Origin: Clostridium sp. OM02-18AC
GTDB taxonomy: Bacteria; Bacillota; Clostridia; Lachnospirales; Lachnospiraceae
Length of the DNA stretch: 64,000 nucleotides
Direction of reading: 5' to 3'
Assembly: GCF_003481825.1 (NCBI RefSeq)
Contig: NZ_QULW01000007.1
Location: 88,536-152,535 of the forward strand
Position 1 is the first letter of the stretch. Each line of letters begins with the position of its first letter. Both the position numbers and the translations under genes were made by a program. This document shows positions 1-7,074 of this stretch, in pieces. Under the pieces are notes generated by a model. The model saw nothing but the letters and a program-made list of their open reading frames with translations, searched no databases and was not told the origin of the DNA.

Positions 1-1461
1 CAGGCAGAGGCGAAAACGCACCCGGATTCCCAGACGCTGATCGTATGTCCGGCTTCCCTGGTGTACAACTGGGAGAATGAATTAAAGCGGTTTGCACCGG
101 GGCTGACGGTACAGACGGTAACCGGGACTGCGCCGGAGCGGGAGGAAATTTTGCGGCAGGCGGCAGAGGTGAAAGCTGAAGTCCGGAAACAGGCTGCGAA
201 AGCAGCAGAAGCAAATTCCATGGAATCTGCCACAGGGGCTGCTCTGGGCAATCTGGAATCTGTCCAGGACAATTTGAAATCAGGACAGGAAAATCCGGCA
301 TTGGAATCTGTGACGGCAATCTGCCACCCTCAGATTCTGATTACTTCATACGACCTTCTGAAGCGTGATATCGCATTCTATGAGCCGTTCCAGTTCCGCT
401 TCCAGGTGATCGATGAGGCACAGTACATTAAAAATCCGCTGACCCAGAGTGCGAAATCTGTCAAGCTGATCAAAGCGCAGACGCGTTATGCTTTGACAGG
501 TACTCCGATTGAGAACCGTCTGTCAGAACTGTGGAGCATTTTTGATTATCTGATGCCGGGATTTTTGTTCACGTATTCCCGGTTCCGAAAACAGTTTGAA
601 ACACCGATCGCAAAAGACGGAAACCTGTATGTCCTGGAAAACTTACGGAGGCTTTCTGGTCCCTTTGTGCTGCGCCGCTTAAAGAAAGACGTATTAAAGG
701 ATCTCCCGGACAAGCTGGAGACCGTAGTATATTCTATGGCGGAAGAGGAGCAGAAGCAGCTCTATACGGCACACGCCCTGGCTTTAAAAGAAGAACTGGA
801 GCAGATGAGCGGCGATACCTATGGAAGCGAGCGCATCCAGGTACTGGCAGAATTGACAAAGCTGCGCCAGATCTGCTGCGATCCGTCCTTATGCTTCGAC
901 CGTTATAAGGGCGGCTCGGCAAAGCTTGATACCTGTATGGAACTGATCACGGGAGGAATTGCGGGCGGACACAAGATTCTCTTGTTCTCCCAGTTTACTT
1001 CGATGTTAGAACTGATCGGAGCACGCTTAAAGAAAGAAGGCATCGCTTTCCATGAACTGACGGGAGCAACACCGAAGGAAGAACGCATCCGTATGGCCGG
1101 AGCGTTCCAGACCGATGACACGCCGGTTTTCCTCATTTCGTTAAAAGCCGGAGGAACCGGATTGAACTTAACCGCTGCGGATGTTGTCATCCATTACGAT
1201 CCGTGGTGGAACGTGGCGGCCCAGAACCAGGCAACCGACCGTGCCCATCGCATCGGTCAGGAAAAGCAGGTATCCGTATTTAAACTGATCATGAAAGATA
1301 CTGTAGAGGAAAATATCTTAAAGCTTCAGGAACAGAAGCGGGATCTGGCAGACCAGATCATATCCGGAGAGCAGGTTTCTATCGGAAGTCTCAGCAAGGA
1401 AGAACTGCTGAAGATTTTGTCCCCGCAGCCCGCACCGCCCTCTGGATCGCCTCAGCCATAA
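1..1461 (+). CDS. SNF2-family DNA helicase/ATPase, C-terminal part (5' end outside window)
   Basis: The frame is open from base 1, so the gene begins upstream; about 486 codons are visible. Seen: motif Ia-like TLIVCPASLVYNW, the DEAQ box (motif II), ALTGTPIENRLSELWSIFD (motif III), then the helicase C-lobe with LLFSQFTSML, SLKAGGTGLNLTAADVV and the ATDRAHRIGQ box, all hallmarks of bacterial SNF2/RapA-like ATPases that remodel protein-DNA complexes. A low-complexity Ala/Glu/Gln-rich insert (about 50 residues, bases ~150-310) separates motif Ia from the DEAQ segment. The 3' end runs 71 bases into the convergent peptidase gene, giving a Pro/Ser-rich tail (SPQPAPPSGSPQP) beyond the usual end. The N-terminal region, which in clostridia often carries a SWIM zinc finger, cannot be seen. 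Family call is secure; cellular role is not. Confidence 0.93.
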   Translation, partial: QAEAKTHPDSQTLIVCPASLVYNWENELKRFAPGLTVQTVTGTAPEREEILRQAAEVKAEVRKQAAKAAEANSMESATGAALGNLESVQDNLKSGQENPALESVTAICHPQILITSYDLLKRDIAFYEPFQFRFQVIDEAQYIKNPLTQSAKSVKLIKAQTRYALTGTPIENRLSELWSIFDYLMPGFLFTYSRFRKQFETPIAKDGNLYVLENLRRLSGPFVLRRLKKDVLKDLPDKLETVVYSMAEEEQKQLYTAHALALKEELEQMSGDTYGSERIQVLAELTKLRQICCDPSLCFDRYKGGSAKLDTCMELITGGIAGGHKILLFSQFTSMLELIGARLKKEGIAFHELTGATPKEERIRMAGAFQTDDTPVFLISLKAGGTGLNLTAADVVIHYDPWWNVAAQNQATDRAHRIGQEKQVSVFKLIMKDTVEENILKLQEQKRDLADQIISGEQVSIGSLSKEELLKILSPQPAPPSGSPQP

Positions 1462-2377
1462 CTTCGGCAGCCAGTGTTCCGGCTACATTCAAGTCGGCCG
1501 GGACGTCTCCGACAGAAGCCGCGTAGATGGAATCTCCATCGGCCATGGTATTGACCGGGTTGATGCAGCGTGCATAGCCGCAGCGTGCCATGGAAGCCAG
1601 CTTGTTTAACTCTGCCTTGGAGAAACCACCGTTGGTGATGATGGCACCGATGGTGGTGTTGCTTTTGCTGTTTGGATCGTTCTGAAAGAGATCTGTGCGC
1701 CGGCTGATCTTGTATAATTCTTCACGGGTATCGTAGAAACCGGTACCGTCTTCTTTCTTTGGACCGGCGATTTTTTCTCCGGTAGCCGGATCGAAAATAT
1801 CACCGAGTGCATTGAGGACGACCACAGCGGCGATTTTCAGTTCTCCGCAGGATACGGCGTACAGACCAAGACCGGTCTTGAATGCTTTGTCCCGGCCGCA
1901 GATTTTGCCTACACTGGCACCGGTGCCTCCTCCGACAATGCCGGATTCCGGGTGCGGATGTTCGGCATCGACGCAGGCCGCATAGCCCATGGCGGCATCC
2001 GGGCGCACATCTGCACGGCCTATGCCAAGATCAAAAATGCAGGACTGGCAGACAAGCGGAACTTTGGCAAAGCCGGTATCATATCCGATGCCGTGTTCTT
2101 CCAGATAACGCATCACTCCGTCACTGGCGGCAAGACCAAATGCGGAACCGCCGGATAAGACGATTGCATTTAAGGGATTATCTGCGGTCAGCGGGGAGGT
2201 AAGCGGTGTTTCCCGGGAAGCAGGACCGCCTCCGCTGATGTCGACACCGGCCCGTGCACCATGATCAAAAAGAAGTACGGTGACACCGGTCATGGCATCG
2301 TAGTCCTGGGCATTGCCGATGCGAAGCCCTTCTAGTTCGGTAATCGGGATTTCCCGAATGGATCCAAATAAATGCAT
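1391..2377 (-). CDS. P1 family (DmpA-type, S58) peptidase
   Basis: 328 aa. It matches the N-terminal-nucleophile aminopeptidase/amidohydrolase family that includes DmpA and the pantetheine hydrolase ThnT. Seen: LSGGSAFGL near residue 75, GGGTGASVGK near 150, and SNTTIGAIITN with Thr241 at the expected autocleavage/nucleophile position. The start is decided by AGGAGG seven bases before ATG. The gene lies 75 bases downstream of the ECF S-component gene on the same strand with no terminator between, so they are probably one operon. ThnT-type activity would release pantothenate from pantetheine, but peptide or beta-aminoacyl substrates are equally possible. Its last 71 bases overlap the end of the convergent SNF2 gene. 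Confidence 0.88.
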   Translation of the reverse strand: MHLFGSIREIPITELEGLRIGNAQDYDAMTGVTVLLFDHGARAGVDISGGGPASRETPLTSPLTADNPLNAIVLSGGSAFGLAASDGVMRYLEEHGIGYDTGFAKVPLVCQSCIFDLGIGRADVRPDAAMGYAACVDAEHPHPESGIVGGGTGASVGKICGRDKAFKTGLGLYAVSCGELKIAAVVVLNALGDIFDPATGEKIAGPKKEDGTGFYDTREELYKISRRTDLFQNDPNSKSNTTIGAIITNGGFSKAELNKLASMARCGYARCINPVNTMADGDSIYAASVGDVPADLNVAGTLAAEVMAEAIQRAVRAAGTKSSAVLPC

Positions 2378-2452
2378 GAGAATGCCTCCTGGCTATAAAA
2401 ATTGTGAAAAGCAAAAACAAAGTCCTGCGGTTTTGTTTGAAAAACGGTATGG

Positions 2453-3085
2453 TTACTGTCTGAAAGCAGCACTCAGCGCGCGGGAAACTGCACTTCCGAG
2501 AATGGTGCAAGCGACAGCCTCAATGGCACCCTGCAATCCGACAAACAGGATCACAAAAATGAGTGGATTTGCCGCGCCAAGACCGGAAGCAATGTTCTGG
2601 ATGTACTCGGTGTGATAAAAGAACAGCACCAGAGAGCTCATGAAGAACAGGGTATTTAAGAGCGGGCAGGCCAGACTGGCTGCAAAGTAGGCACCGTTTT
2701 TGGAAAATTTCCGTACAAGCTGGAAGATCAGACCGCTGAGCCAGCCTTCGAGAATACGCGGTACCAGGCAGGTAAACATCAGACCAAATGGATTGATCTG
2801 CAGGAGTGCTGCGCTGAATGCGGAACCGCCGGTCAGTGCCATGATCGCACTGGTAATTCCGAATGCTGCACCGCAGATGGCACCGGCTGTCGGTCCCAGA
2901 ATAATGGCGCCGACGGCAACCGGAACGGTTAAAAAGGTAATGGTAAGTCCCGGAGTACGTAAATAGCCAAGCGGCGAGAAAGCCATGACAAAGATAATGG
3001 CTACCATGAGCGCCAGCTTCACCATAAATGAAGTCCGGGAGTGGGAAAGTTCAGAATTGATGGGATTCCTTGTTGCTGTTTTCAT
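2453..3085 (-). CDS. ECF transporter S component (substrate-binding membrane subunit)
   Basis: 210 aa, very hydrophobic, with about six membrane segments (for example FMVKLALMVAIIFVMAFSPL near residue 20) and glycine-rich stretches such as GPTAGAICGAAFG, as in S components of energy-coupling-factor vitamin importers. These proteins bind the vitamin and dock onto a shared EcfA/A'/T module, which is not encoded here. The start at 3085 is set by AAGGAG six bases upstream; an in-frame extension to 3349 lies in the untranslated leader and is rejected. A promoter at 3510-3537 leaves a leader of ~415 nt. The substrate is unknown; the downstream P1 peptidase may release what it imports, so pantothenate or pantetheine is one guess. 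Confidence 0.85.
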   Translation of the reverse strand: MKTATRNPINSELSHSRTSFMVKLALMVAIIFVMAFSPLGYLRTPGLTITFLTVPVAVGAIILGPTAGAICGAAFGITSAIMALTGGSAFSAALLQINPFGLMFTCLVPRILEGWLSGLIFQLVRKFSKNGAYFAASLACPLLNTLFFMSSLVLFFYHTEYIQNIASGLGAANPLIFVILFVGLQGAIEAVACTILGSAVSRALSAAFRQ

Positions 3086-3503
3086 TGTTTTCTCCTTCTT
3101 TCGCTGATAAAACGGCATGATCTGCAGGCTGCAGCAATCCGTATTGCGCAAAAACAAACAGACCGGTGTCCCCTGTTTTTCAGCATTGTTTAGATTAATT
3201 GGGGATACAATGAACGGAATCTTAAGAATGGAAGACGGAACATACCAAAACTGCTCCCTGTGATGGCGAAAAACAGAGTATGTTTGTTGCAGCCAAAATG
3301 GTCCGCACGGAATTCTGTTTTCTGCATGATAGAACCGCGCTGTTTTCAAAGCGGTTTTTGGCTGCCACGCATCTGAAAAAAGATGCCGCGGCAGATTATG
3401 TAGATTTCATAGGAAACTTTCGTCCTGTGAAATGTTTCATAAAATGAGGCGCAGCCTGCTGCGTCCGACTTTGGGATGATACATTTTCCTAAGAATAACG
3501 TTC
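3086..3503 (-). promoter_or_regulatory. Long structured 5' leader of the S-component/peptidase operon (possible riboswitch, class unknown)
   Basis: About 415 untranslated nucleotides separate the minus-strand promoter from the S-component start. Read 5' to 3' on the minus strand the leader can fold several hairpins: CGCAGCAGGCTGCG near 3450; a long stem around 3394-3430 closed by a GAAA loop (ATTTCACAGGAC ... ATGAAAT); a 13-bp stem at 3361-3394 (CTGCC ... GGCAG arms around a T-rich loop); and an AACCGC/GCGGTT pair at about 3333-3356. I could not match it to cobalamin, TPP, FMN, THF, SAM, lysine or preQ1 consensus boxes. Vitamin ECF genes are often riboswitch-controlled, hence the suggestion. 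No convincing coding frame lies here. Confidence 0.45.
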
Positions 3504-3509
3504 ACCAAT

Positions 3510-3537
3510 ACTATAACATAAATCTTTCAAACAGCAA
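3510..3537 (-). promoter_or_regulatory. Sigma-A promoter for the ECF S-component operon
   Basis: On the minus strand: TTGCTG (-35), 16-bp spacer, TATAGT (-10). It is divergent from the promoter of the binding-protein gene at 3565-3593, and the two lie within about 85 bases of each other. Confidence 0.55.
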
Positions 3538-3564
3538 GTGTTTCTGAAGATACATAAGAAAAAA

Positions 3565-3593
3565 TTTCCGATCCTGGGAATCTATGCTACAAT
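3565..3593 (+). promoter_or_regulatory. Sigma-A promoter for the first ABC importer operon
   Basis: TTTCCG, 17-bp spacer, TACAAT with a TGC extended -10 just before it. It lies ~80 bases upstream of the lipoprotein start at 3672 and is followed by no hairpin that would suggest attenuation. Confidence 0.5.
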
Positions 3594-3671
3594 AGCATTA
3601 TGCATTCGCGCTAACCTGAAAGAATAGAACATCTGACAGAAAAGGCGAATGGAGAAAGAGAGGAAAGATTT

Positions 3672-4781
3672 ATGAAGAAAAGAACGATCGCCACTATTTT
3701 GACCTGTGCCATGACTGCCGCTTTGCTGGCTGGATGCTCCGGTTCCGACAAGACACAGACGACCGCAGCATCGGAGTCTGAGACCGCAGCGGAACCGTCG
3801 GAAGAGGCCACAGAAGCAGCTGCAGAAGCCCAGAGTGAGGAGGCAGGTTCTAAAGCAGATACAGGGGCAGAACATGCGGATGCCATGACATTGCACGTAG
3901 GCTCTTTAAAGGGACCGACAACGATCGGACTGGTATCTTTGATGGATCAGGCATCCAAAGGAAATTCCGAAGGTTCTTATGAATTTACCATGGCTGCAGA
4001 CGCATCTGAGCTGGCAGCACAGATGGTTTCCGGAGATCTCGATATTGCGCTGGTACCTGCGAATCTGGCAAGCGTCCTTTATCAGAAGACAAAACAGGGC
4101 ATTGAAGTGATCGATATCAACACGCTTGGCGTACTTTACGTTGTAGCGGCAGATGATTCCATCCATAATATGGCTGACCTGAAAGGAAAAACCATATACA
4201 TGACCGGAAAGGGAACCACACCGGATTATGTACTTCAGTATCTGCTCGGTGCAAACAGCATGACTGCAGATGATGTGAACATTGAATATAAATCCGAAGC
4301 GACGGAAGTTGCAGCTGTTTTGAAAGAAAACCCGGATGCCATCGGACTTTTGCCGCAGCCATTCGTGACTGCAGCCATGGCACAGAATGAAAACTTAAAA
4401 ATGGTGCTGAACCTGACCGAAGAATGGGACAAGACCCAGCCAGAGAACGGAAGTTCCTTAGTAACCGGTGTTACCGTATGCCGGAAAGATGTGATCGAGC
4501 AGAATCAGGAAGCTGTTGATACATTCCTGAAAGAGCATGAGGCATCTGCCGATTATGCCAATGCACATGTGGAAGATACGGCATCGCTGGTTGCCGCAGC
4601 AGGAATTATCGAAAAAGCACCGGTTGCAGCAAAGGCGATTCCTTATTGCAGTATTACCTACATCGATGGAGAAGAAATGAAAACCAGACTTTCCGGCTAT
4701 CTGGAGGCATTGTTTGAACAGGATCCGTCTTCCGTAGGCGGACAGCTTCCGGATGATGGTTTCTATTATATCCATGAATAA
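3672..4781 (+). CDS. ABC transporter substrate-binding lipoprotein, NMT1/SsuA-like
   Basis: 369 aa. The N-terminus is a lipoprotein signal (KKR, hydrophobic core, LAGC lipobox with Cys22), followed by a ~40-residue Ala/Glu/Ser/Thr-rich linker and a periplasmic-binding fold of the NMT1/TauA/ThiY type (LHVGSLKGPTTIGLV, GDLDIALVPANLASVLY, ADLKGKTIYMTGKGTTPDYVL). It would capture a small organic solute outside the membrane for the permease and ATPase that follow. The ribosome site is GAGAGGAAAG before ATG. The gene overlaps the permease start. Family members take up sulfonates, nitrate, pyrimidine precursors or riboflavin; nothing here decides which. Confidence 0.9.
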   Translation: MKKRTIATILTCAMTAALLAGCSGSDKTQTTAASESETAAEPSEEATEAAAEAQSEEAGSKADTGAEHADAMTLHVGSLKGPTTIGLVSLMDQASKGNSEGSYEFTMAADASELAAQMVSGDLDIALVPANLASVLYQKTKQGIEVIDINTLGVLYVVAADDSIHNMADLKGKTIYMTGKGTTPDYVLQYLLGANSMTADDVNIEYKSEATEVAAVLKENPDAIGLLPQPFVTAAMAQNENLKMVLNLTEEWDKTQPENGSSLVTGVTVCRKDVIEQNQEAVDTFLKEHEASADYANAHVEDTASLVAAAGIIEKAPVAAKAIPYCSITYIDGEEMKTRLSGYLEALFEQDPSSVGGQLPDDGFYYIHE

Positions 4782-5538
4782 ACTGAGAAAACCTGTTATG
4801 ATCTGCCTGTGGCTGCTTCTCTGGCAGGCTGCAGCCGGACTGATCCAGAATTCCATTATGCTTGTAGGGCCACTTGAGGTCCTGCAGGCTTTGGGAACGC
4901 TGTTTGGATCCCGGGATTTCTGGCATTCCCTGGCGGGATCTTTTTGCCGCATCAGCGCAGGATTTCTGCTTGCTTTTGCGGCAGGAGTCCTTCTGGGCGG
5001 TCTGGCATATTGCATTCCGCTTCTCAAAGAATTTCTGGAACCGTTTATGCTGTTTTTAAAATCAGTTCCGGTTGCTTCTTTTGTGATTCTGGCACTGATC
5101 TGGGCTGGATCCCGCAATCTATCTGTGGTGATTTCATGTTTGGTGGTTTTGCCGGTCATCTACGTGAATACGTTATCCGGACTGAATAGCACAGACCCCA
5201 AATTGCTGGAAATGGCTGCAGTTTTTCAGATGCCCCGCTGGAAAAAACTGCGTTTTATTTATCTTCCTGCAGTGCTTCCCTATCTGTTAAGCGGCTGCAG
5301 GATTGCCCTGGGCATGGGCTGGAAATCGGGGGCAGCTGCGGAAGTGATCGGTTTGCCGGAGCATTCGGTCGGAGAGCACTTATATATGGCAAAAATCTAT
5401 CTGGAGACAGCAGATCTGTTTGCATGGAGCCTTGTGATCATTCTGGTCAGTGCGGTGAGTGAACGGGTATTTTTATGTTTGCTGTCCAGACTTTGCCCGC
5501 AGAAGGGAGAAACGGCACATGAAACTGCAGATCCGTGA
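4774..5538 (+). CDS. ABC transporter permease (BPD_transp_1 family)
   Basis: About 254 aa with six hydrophobic segments and the cytoplasmic EAA-type loop (LEMAAVFQMPRWKKLRFIYLP) that contacts the ATPase, as in SsuC/TauC permeases. I place the start at the ATG overlapping the stop of the binding-protein gene (ATGAATAA); an in-frame ATG at 4753 is the alternative and adds seven residues. It ends 20 bases inside the following ATPase gene, so the three genes are translationally packed. Confidence 0.88.
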   Translation: MNKLRKPVMICLWLLLWQAAAGLIQNSIMLVGPLEVLQALGTLFGSRDFWHSLAGSFCRISAGFLLAFAAGVLLGGLAYCIPLLKEFLEPFMLFLKSVPVASFVILALIWAGSRNLSVVISCLVVLPVIYVNTLSGLNSTDPKLLEMAAVFQMPRWKKLRFIYLPAVLPYLLSGCRIALGMGWKSGAAAEVIGLPEHSVGEHLYMAKIYLETADLFAWSLVIILVSAVSERVFLCLLSRLCPQKGETAHETADP

Positions 5539-6121
5539 TGTATCAAAAAAGTTTGGTGATCAGAAGGTCCTGGAACACGTTTCCATGGATCTGGAAAGCG
5601 GTCACATTTACTGCCTGATGGCGCCCTCCGGAAAGGGAAAGACCACACTTTTTCGGATTTTAATGGGGCTGGAAGATGCGGATGCAGGCTCGGTTACGGT
5701 GTTTACGCAAAATGCAGTCCGGACAGCCGTTTCTTCGATCCGGATCAGCGCTGTTTTTCAGGAAGACCGTCTTTGCGAAGCGTTTTCGCCAGTCGATAAC
5801 GTGCTTATGACAGCGGATTTGTCCATGGACAGAAAAAAAGTATGCCAGGAGCTGCGAAAACTGCTGCCGGAAGAATGTCTGGATCGTTCAGTTTCTACAT
5901 TGAGCGGCGGGCAGAAACGCCGCGTAGCCGTCTGCAGGGCTCTGTGTGCGCCGTTTGATCTTCTGATCCTGGATGAGCCATTTACCGGTCTGGATGACGG
6001 GACACGCAGGCAGGTGCTTGGCTACATACAAAAAAAGTGTGCCGGAAAGCTCACGCTTCTTAGCACACATCAGGAGGAAGATATTCAGGCGTTATCCGGG
6101 ATCCGCCTGTCACTTCCGTAA
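5519..6121 (+). CDS. ABC transporter ATP-binding protein, short form
   Basis: 200 aa, shorter than the usual 240-260 aa of SsuB/TauB ATPases because the C-terminal tail after the H-loop is nearly absent. Seen: Walker A APSGKGKTT (Lys for Cys at the fifth position), Q-loop VFQED, signature LSGGQKRR, Walker B LLILDEPF and the H-loop STHQEED. All catalytic residues are present. The start follows GAAGGGAG; an in-frame extension to 5459 is rejected because it lies in the permease gene without a ribosome site. With one permease and one ATPase gene, this importer is probably built of homodimers, unlike the four-subunit importer at 15.7-18.9 kb. Confidence 0.9.
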   Translation: MKLQIRDVSKKFGDQKVLEHVSMDLESGHIYCLMAPSGKGKTTLFRILMGLEDADAGSVTVFTQNAVRTAVSSIRISAVFQEDRLCEAFSPVDNVLMTADLSMDRKKVCQELRKLLPEECLDRSVSTLSGGQKRRVAVCRALCAPFDLLILDEPFTGLDDGTRRQVLGYIQKKCAGKLTLLSTHQEEDIQALSGIRLSLP

Positions 6122-6138
6122 ATATCATATTGCATAAA

Positions 6139-6179
6139 AAATGCGCAGACTCATACGAAATTGTAGGGTCTGCGCATTT
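6139..6179. terminator. Bidirectional terminator between ABC operon and map
   Basis: A perfect 12-bp stem AAATGCGCAGAC/GTCTGCGCATTT with a 17-nt loop. The T-run is best on the minus strand (six T), which ends map, but it also sits 18 bases after the ATPase gene on the plus strand. Confidence 0.8.
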
Positions 6180-6182
6180 GAT

Positions 6183-7055
6183 TTAATATGCGATGATCTC
6201 GTATCCGTCTTCGGTAACCAGCACCTGGATCTCCCACTGCGCAGATGGTTTTCCATCTTCGGTGTATACGGTCCAGTCGTCATCTGCGTCCACGAAAACA
6301 TCCGGTTTTCCCATATTTACCATAGGTTCAATGGTAAACATCATGCCCGGGACCATAAGCATTTCGGTGCCGCGCTCGGAAACATAGCTGACCCATGGTT
6401 CCTCGTGGAACTGGAGTCCGACACCGTGGCCGCCGATCTCGCGGACGACGCTGTAGCCGTTTTCGCGTACAAAATCATGGATGGCAGCACCCATATCACC
6501 TAAGAAATTCCATGGTTTTACTTCTTTTAATCCAACTTCAATACTCTGTCTGGTGATCTCTACCAGGCGCTTTTTTTCTGGTGAGACATCGCCGATGCAG
6601 AACATGCGGGAGGAATCGGAATAGTAGCCGTTTAAGATGGTCGAGCAGTCTACGTTGATGATATCGCCATCCTGAAGAACGCGGTCCGGATCCGGGATGC
6701 CGTGGCAAACAACTTCATTAATGGAAGTGCAGACACTTTTTGGGAAGCCTTCGAAGTTTAACGGAGCAGGAATGGCACCGCGTTTTGTGGTTTCCTCATA
6801 AACCCACTGGTCAATCTCTTCCGTGGTGACCCCTGCCTTGATGTGCTCCGCCACATAGTCTAACACGGCAATGTTGACTTTGGCACTTGCCTTGATCTTT
6901 TCAATCTGTTCCGGAGTTTTGATCATATTGTGCTCCGGGACGATACAGCCTTTGTTCTCGTACATTTTCAGCTTTTCATCGAAATCGTAATGACATTTTT
7001 TGTATTTGAGTCCGCTGCCGCACCAGCAGGGACTGTTTCTGTCGATCATATGCAT
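6183..7055 (-). CDS. map: Type I methionine aminopeptidase with N-terminal SEC-C zinc motif
   Basis: 290 aa. It removes the initiator methionine from new proteins in the cytoplasm. Residues 1-25 carry the SEC-C motif (CWCGSGLKYKKCH: Cys10, Cys12, Cys21, His22), a zinc site found in many clostridial MetAPs and thought to help ribosome or protein contact. The catalytic pita-bread domain shows the metal ligands in INVDCS, YYSDSSR, GGHGVGLQFHEEP, FTIEPMVN and WEIQVL. The ribosome site is AGAGG about eight bases before the first of two in-frame ATGs (7055 and 7049); I take the first. It is downstream of the activase gene (20-base gap) and may be co-transcribed. Confidence 0.95.
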   Translation of the reverse strand: MHMIDRNSPCWCGSGLKYKKCHYDFDEKLKMYENKGCIVPEHNMIKTPEQIEKIKASAKVNIAVLDYVAEHIKAGVTTEEIDQWVYEETTKRGAIPAPLNFEGFPKSVCTSINEVVCHGIPDPDRVLQDGDIINVDCSTILNGYYSDSSRMFCIGDVSPEKKRLVEITRQSIEVGLKEVKPWNFLGDMGAAIHDFVRENGYSVVREIGGHGVGLQFHEEPWVSYVSERGTEMLMVPGMMFTIEPMVNMGKPDVFVDADDDWTVYTEDGKPSAQWEIQVLVTEDGYEIIAY

Positions 7056-7074
7056 AGGGAAACCTCTTTTCTTT

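Noticed and set aside
1391..1461. A frameshift artefact at the SNF2/peptidase junction
   Set aside because: Both frames continue without interruption through recognised motifs to their stops, so overlap is the simpler reading, though a missing helicase stop remains possible.
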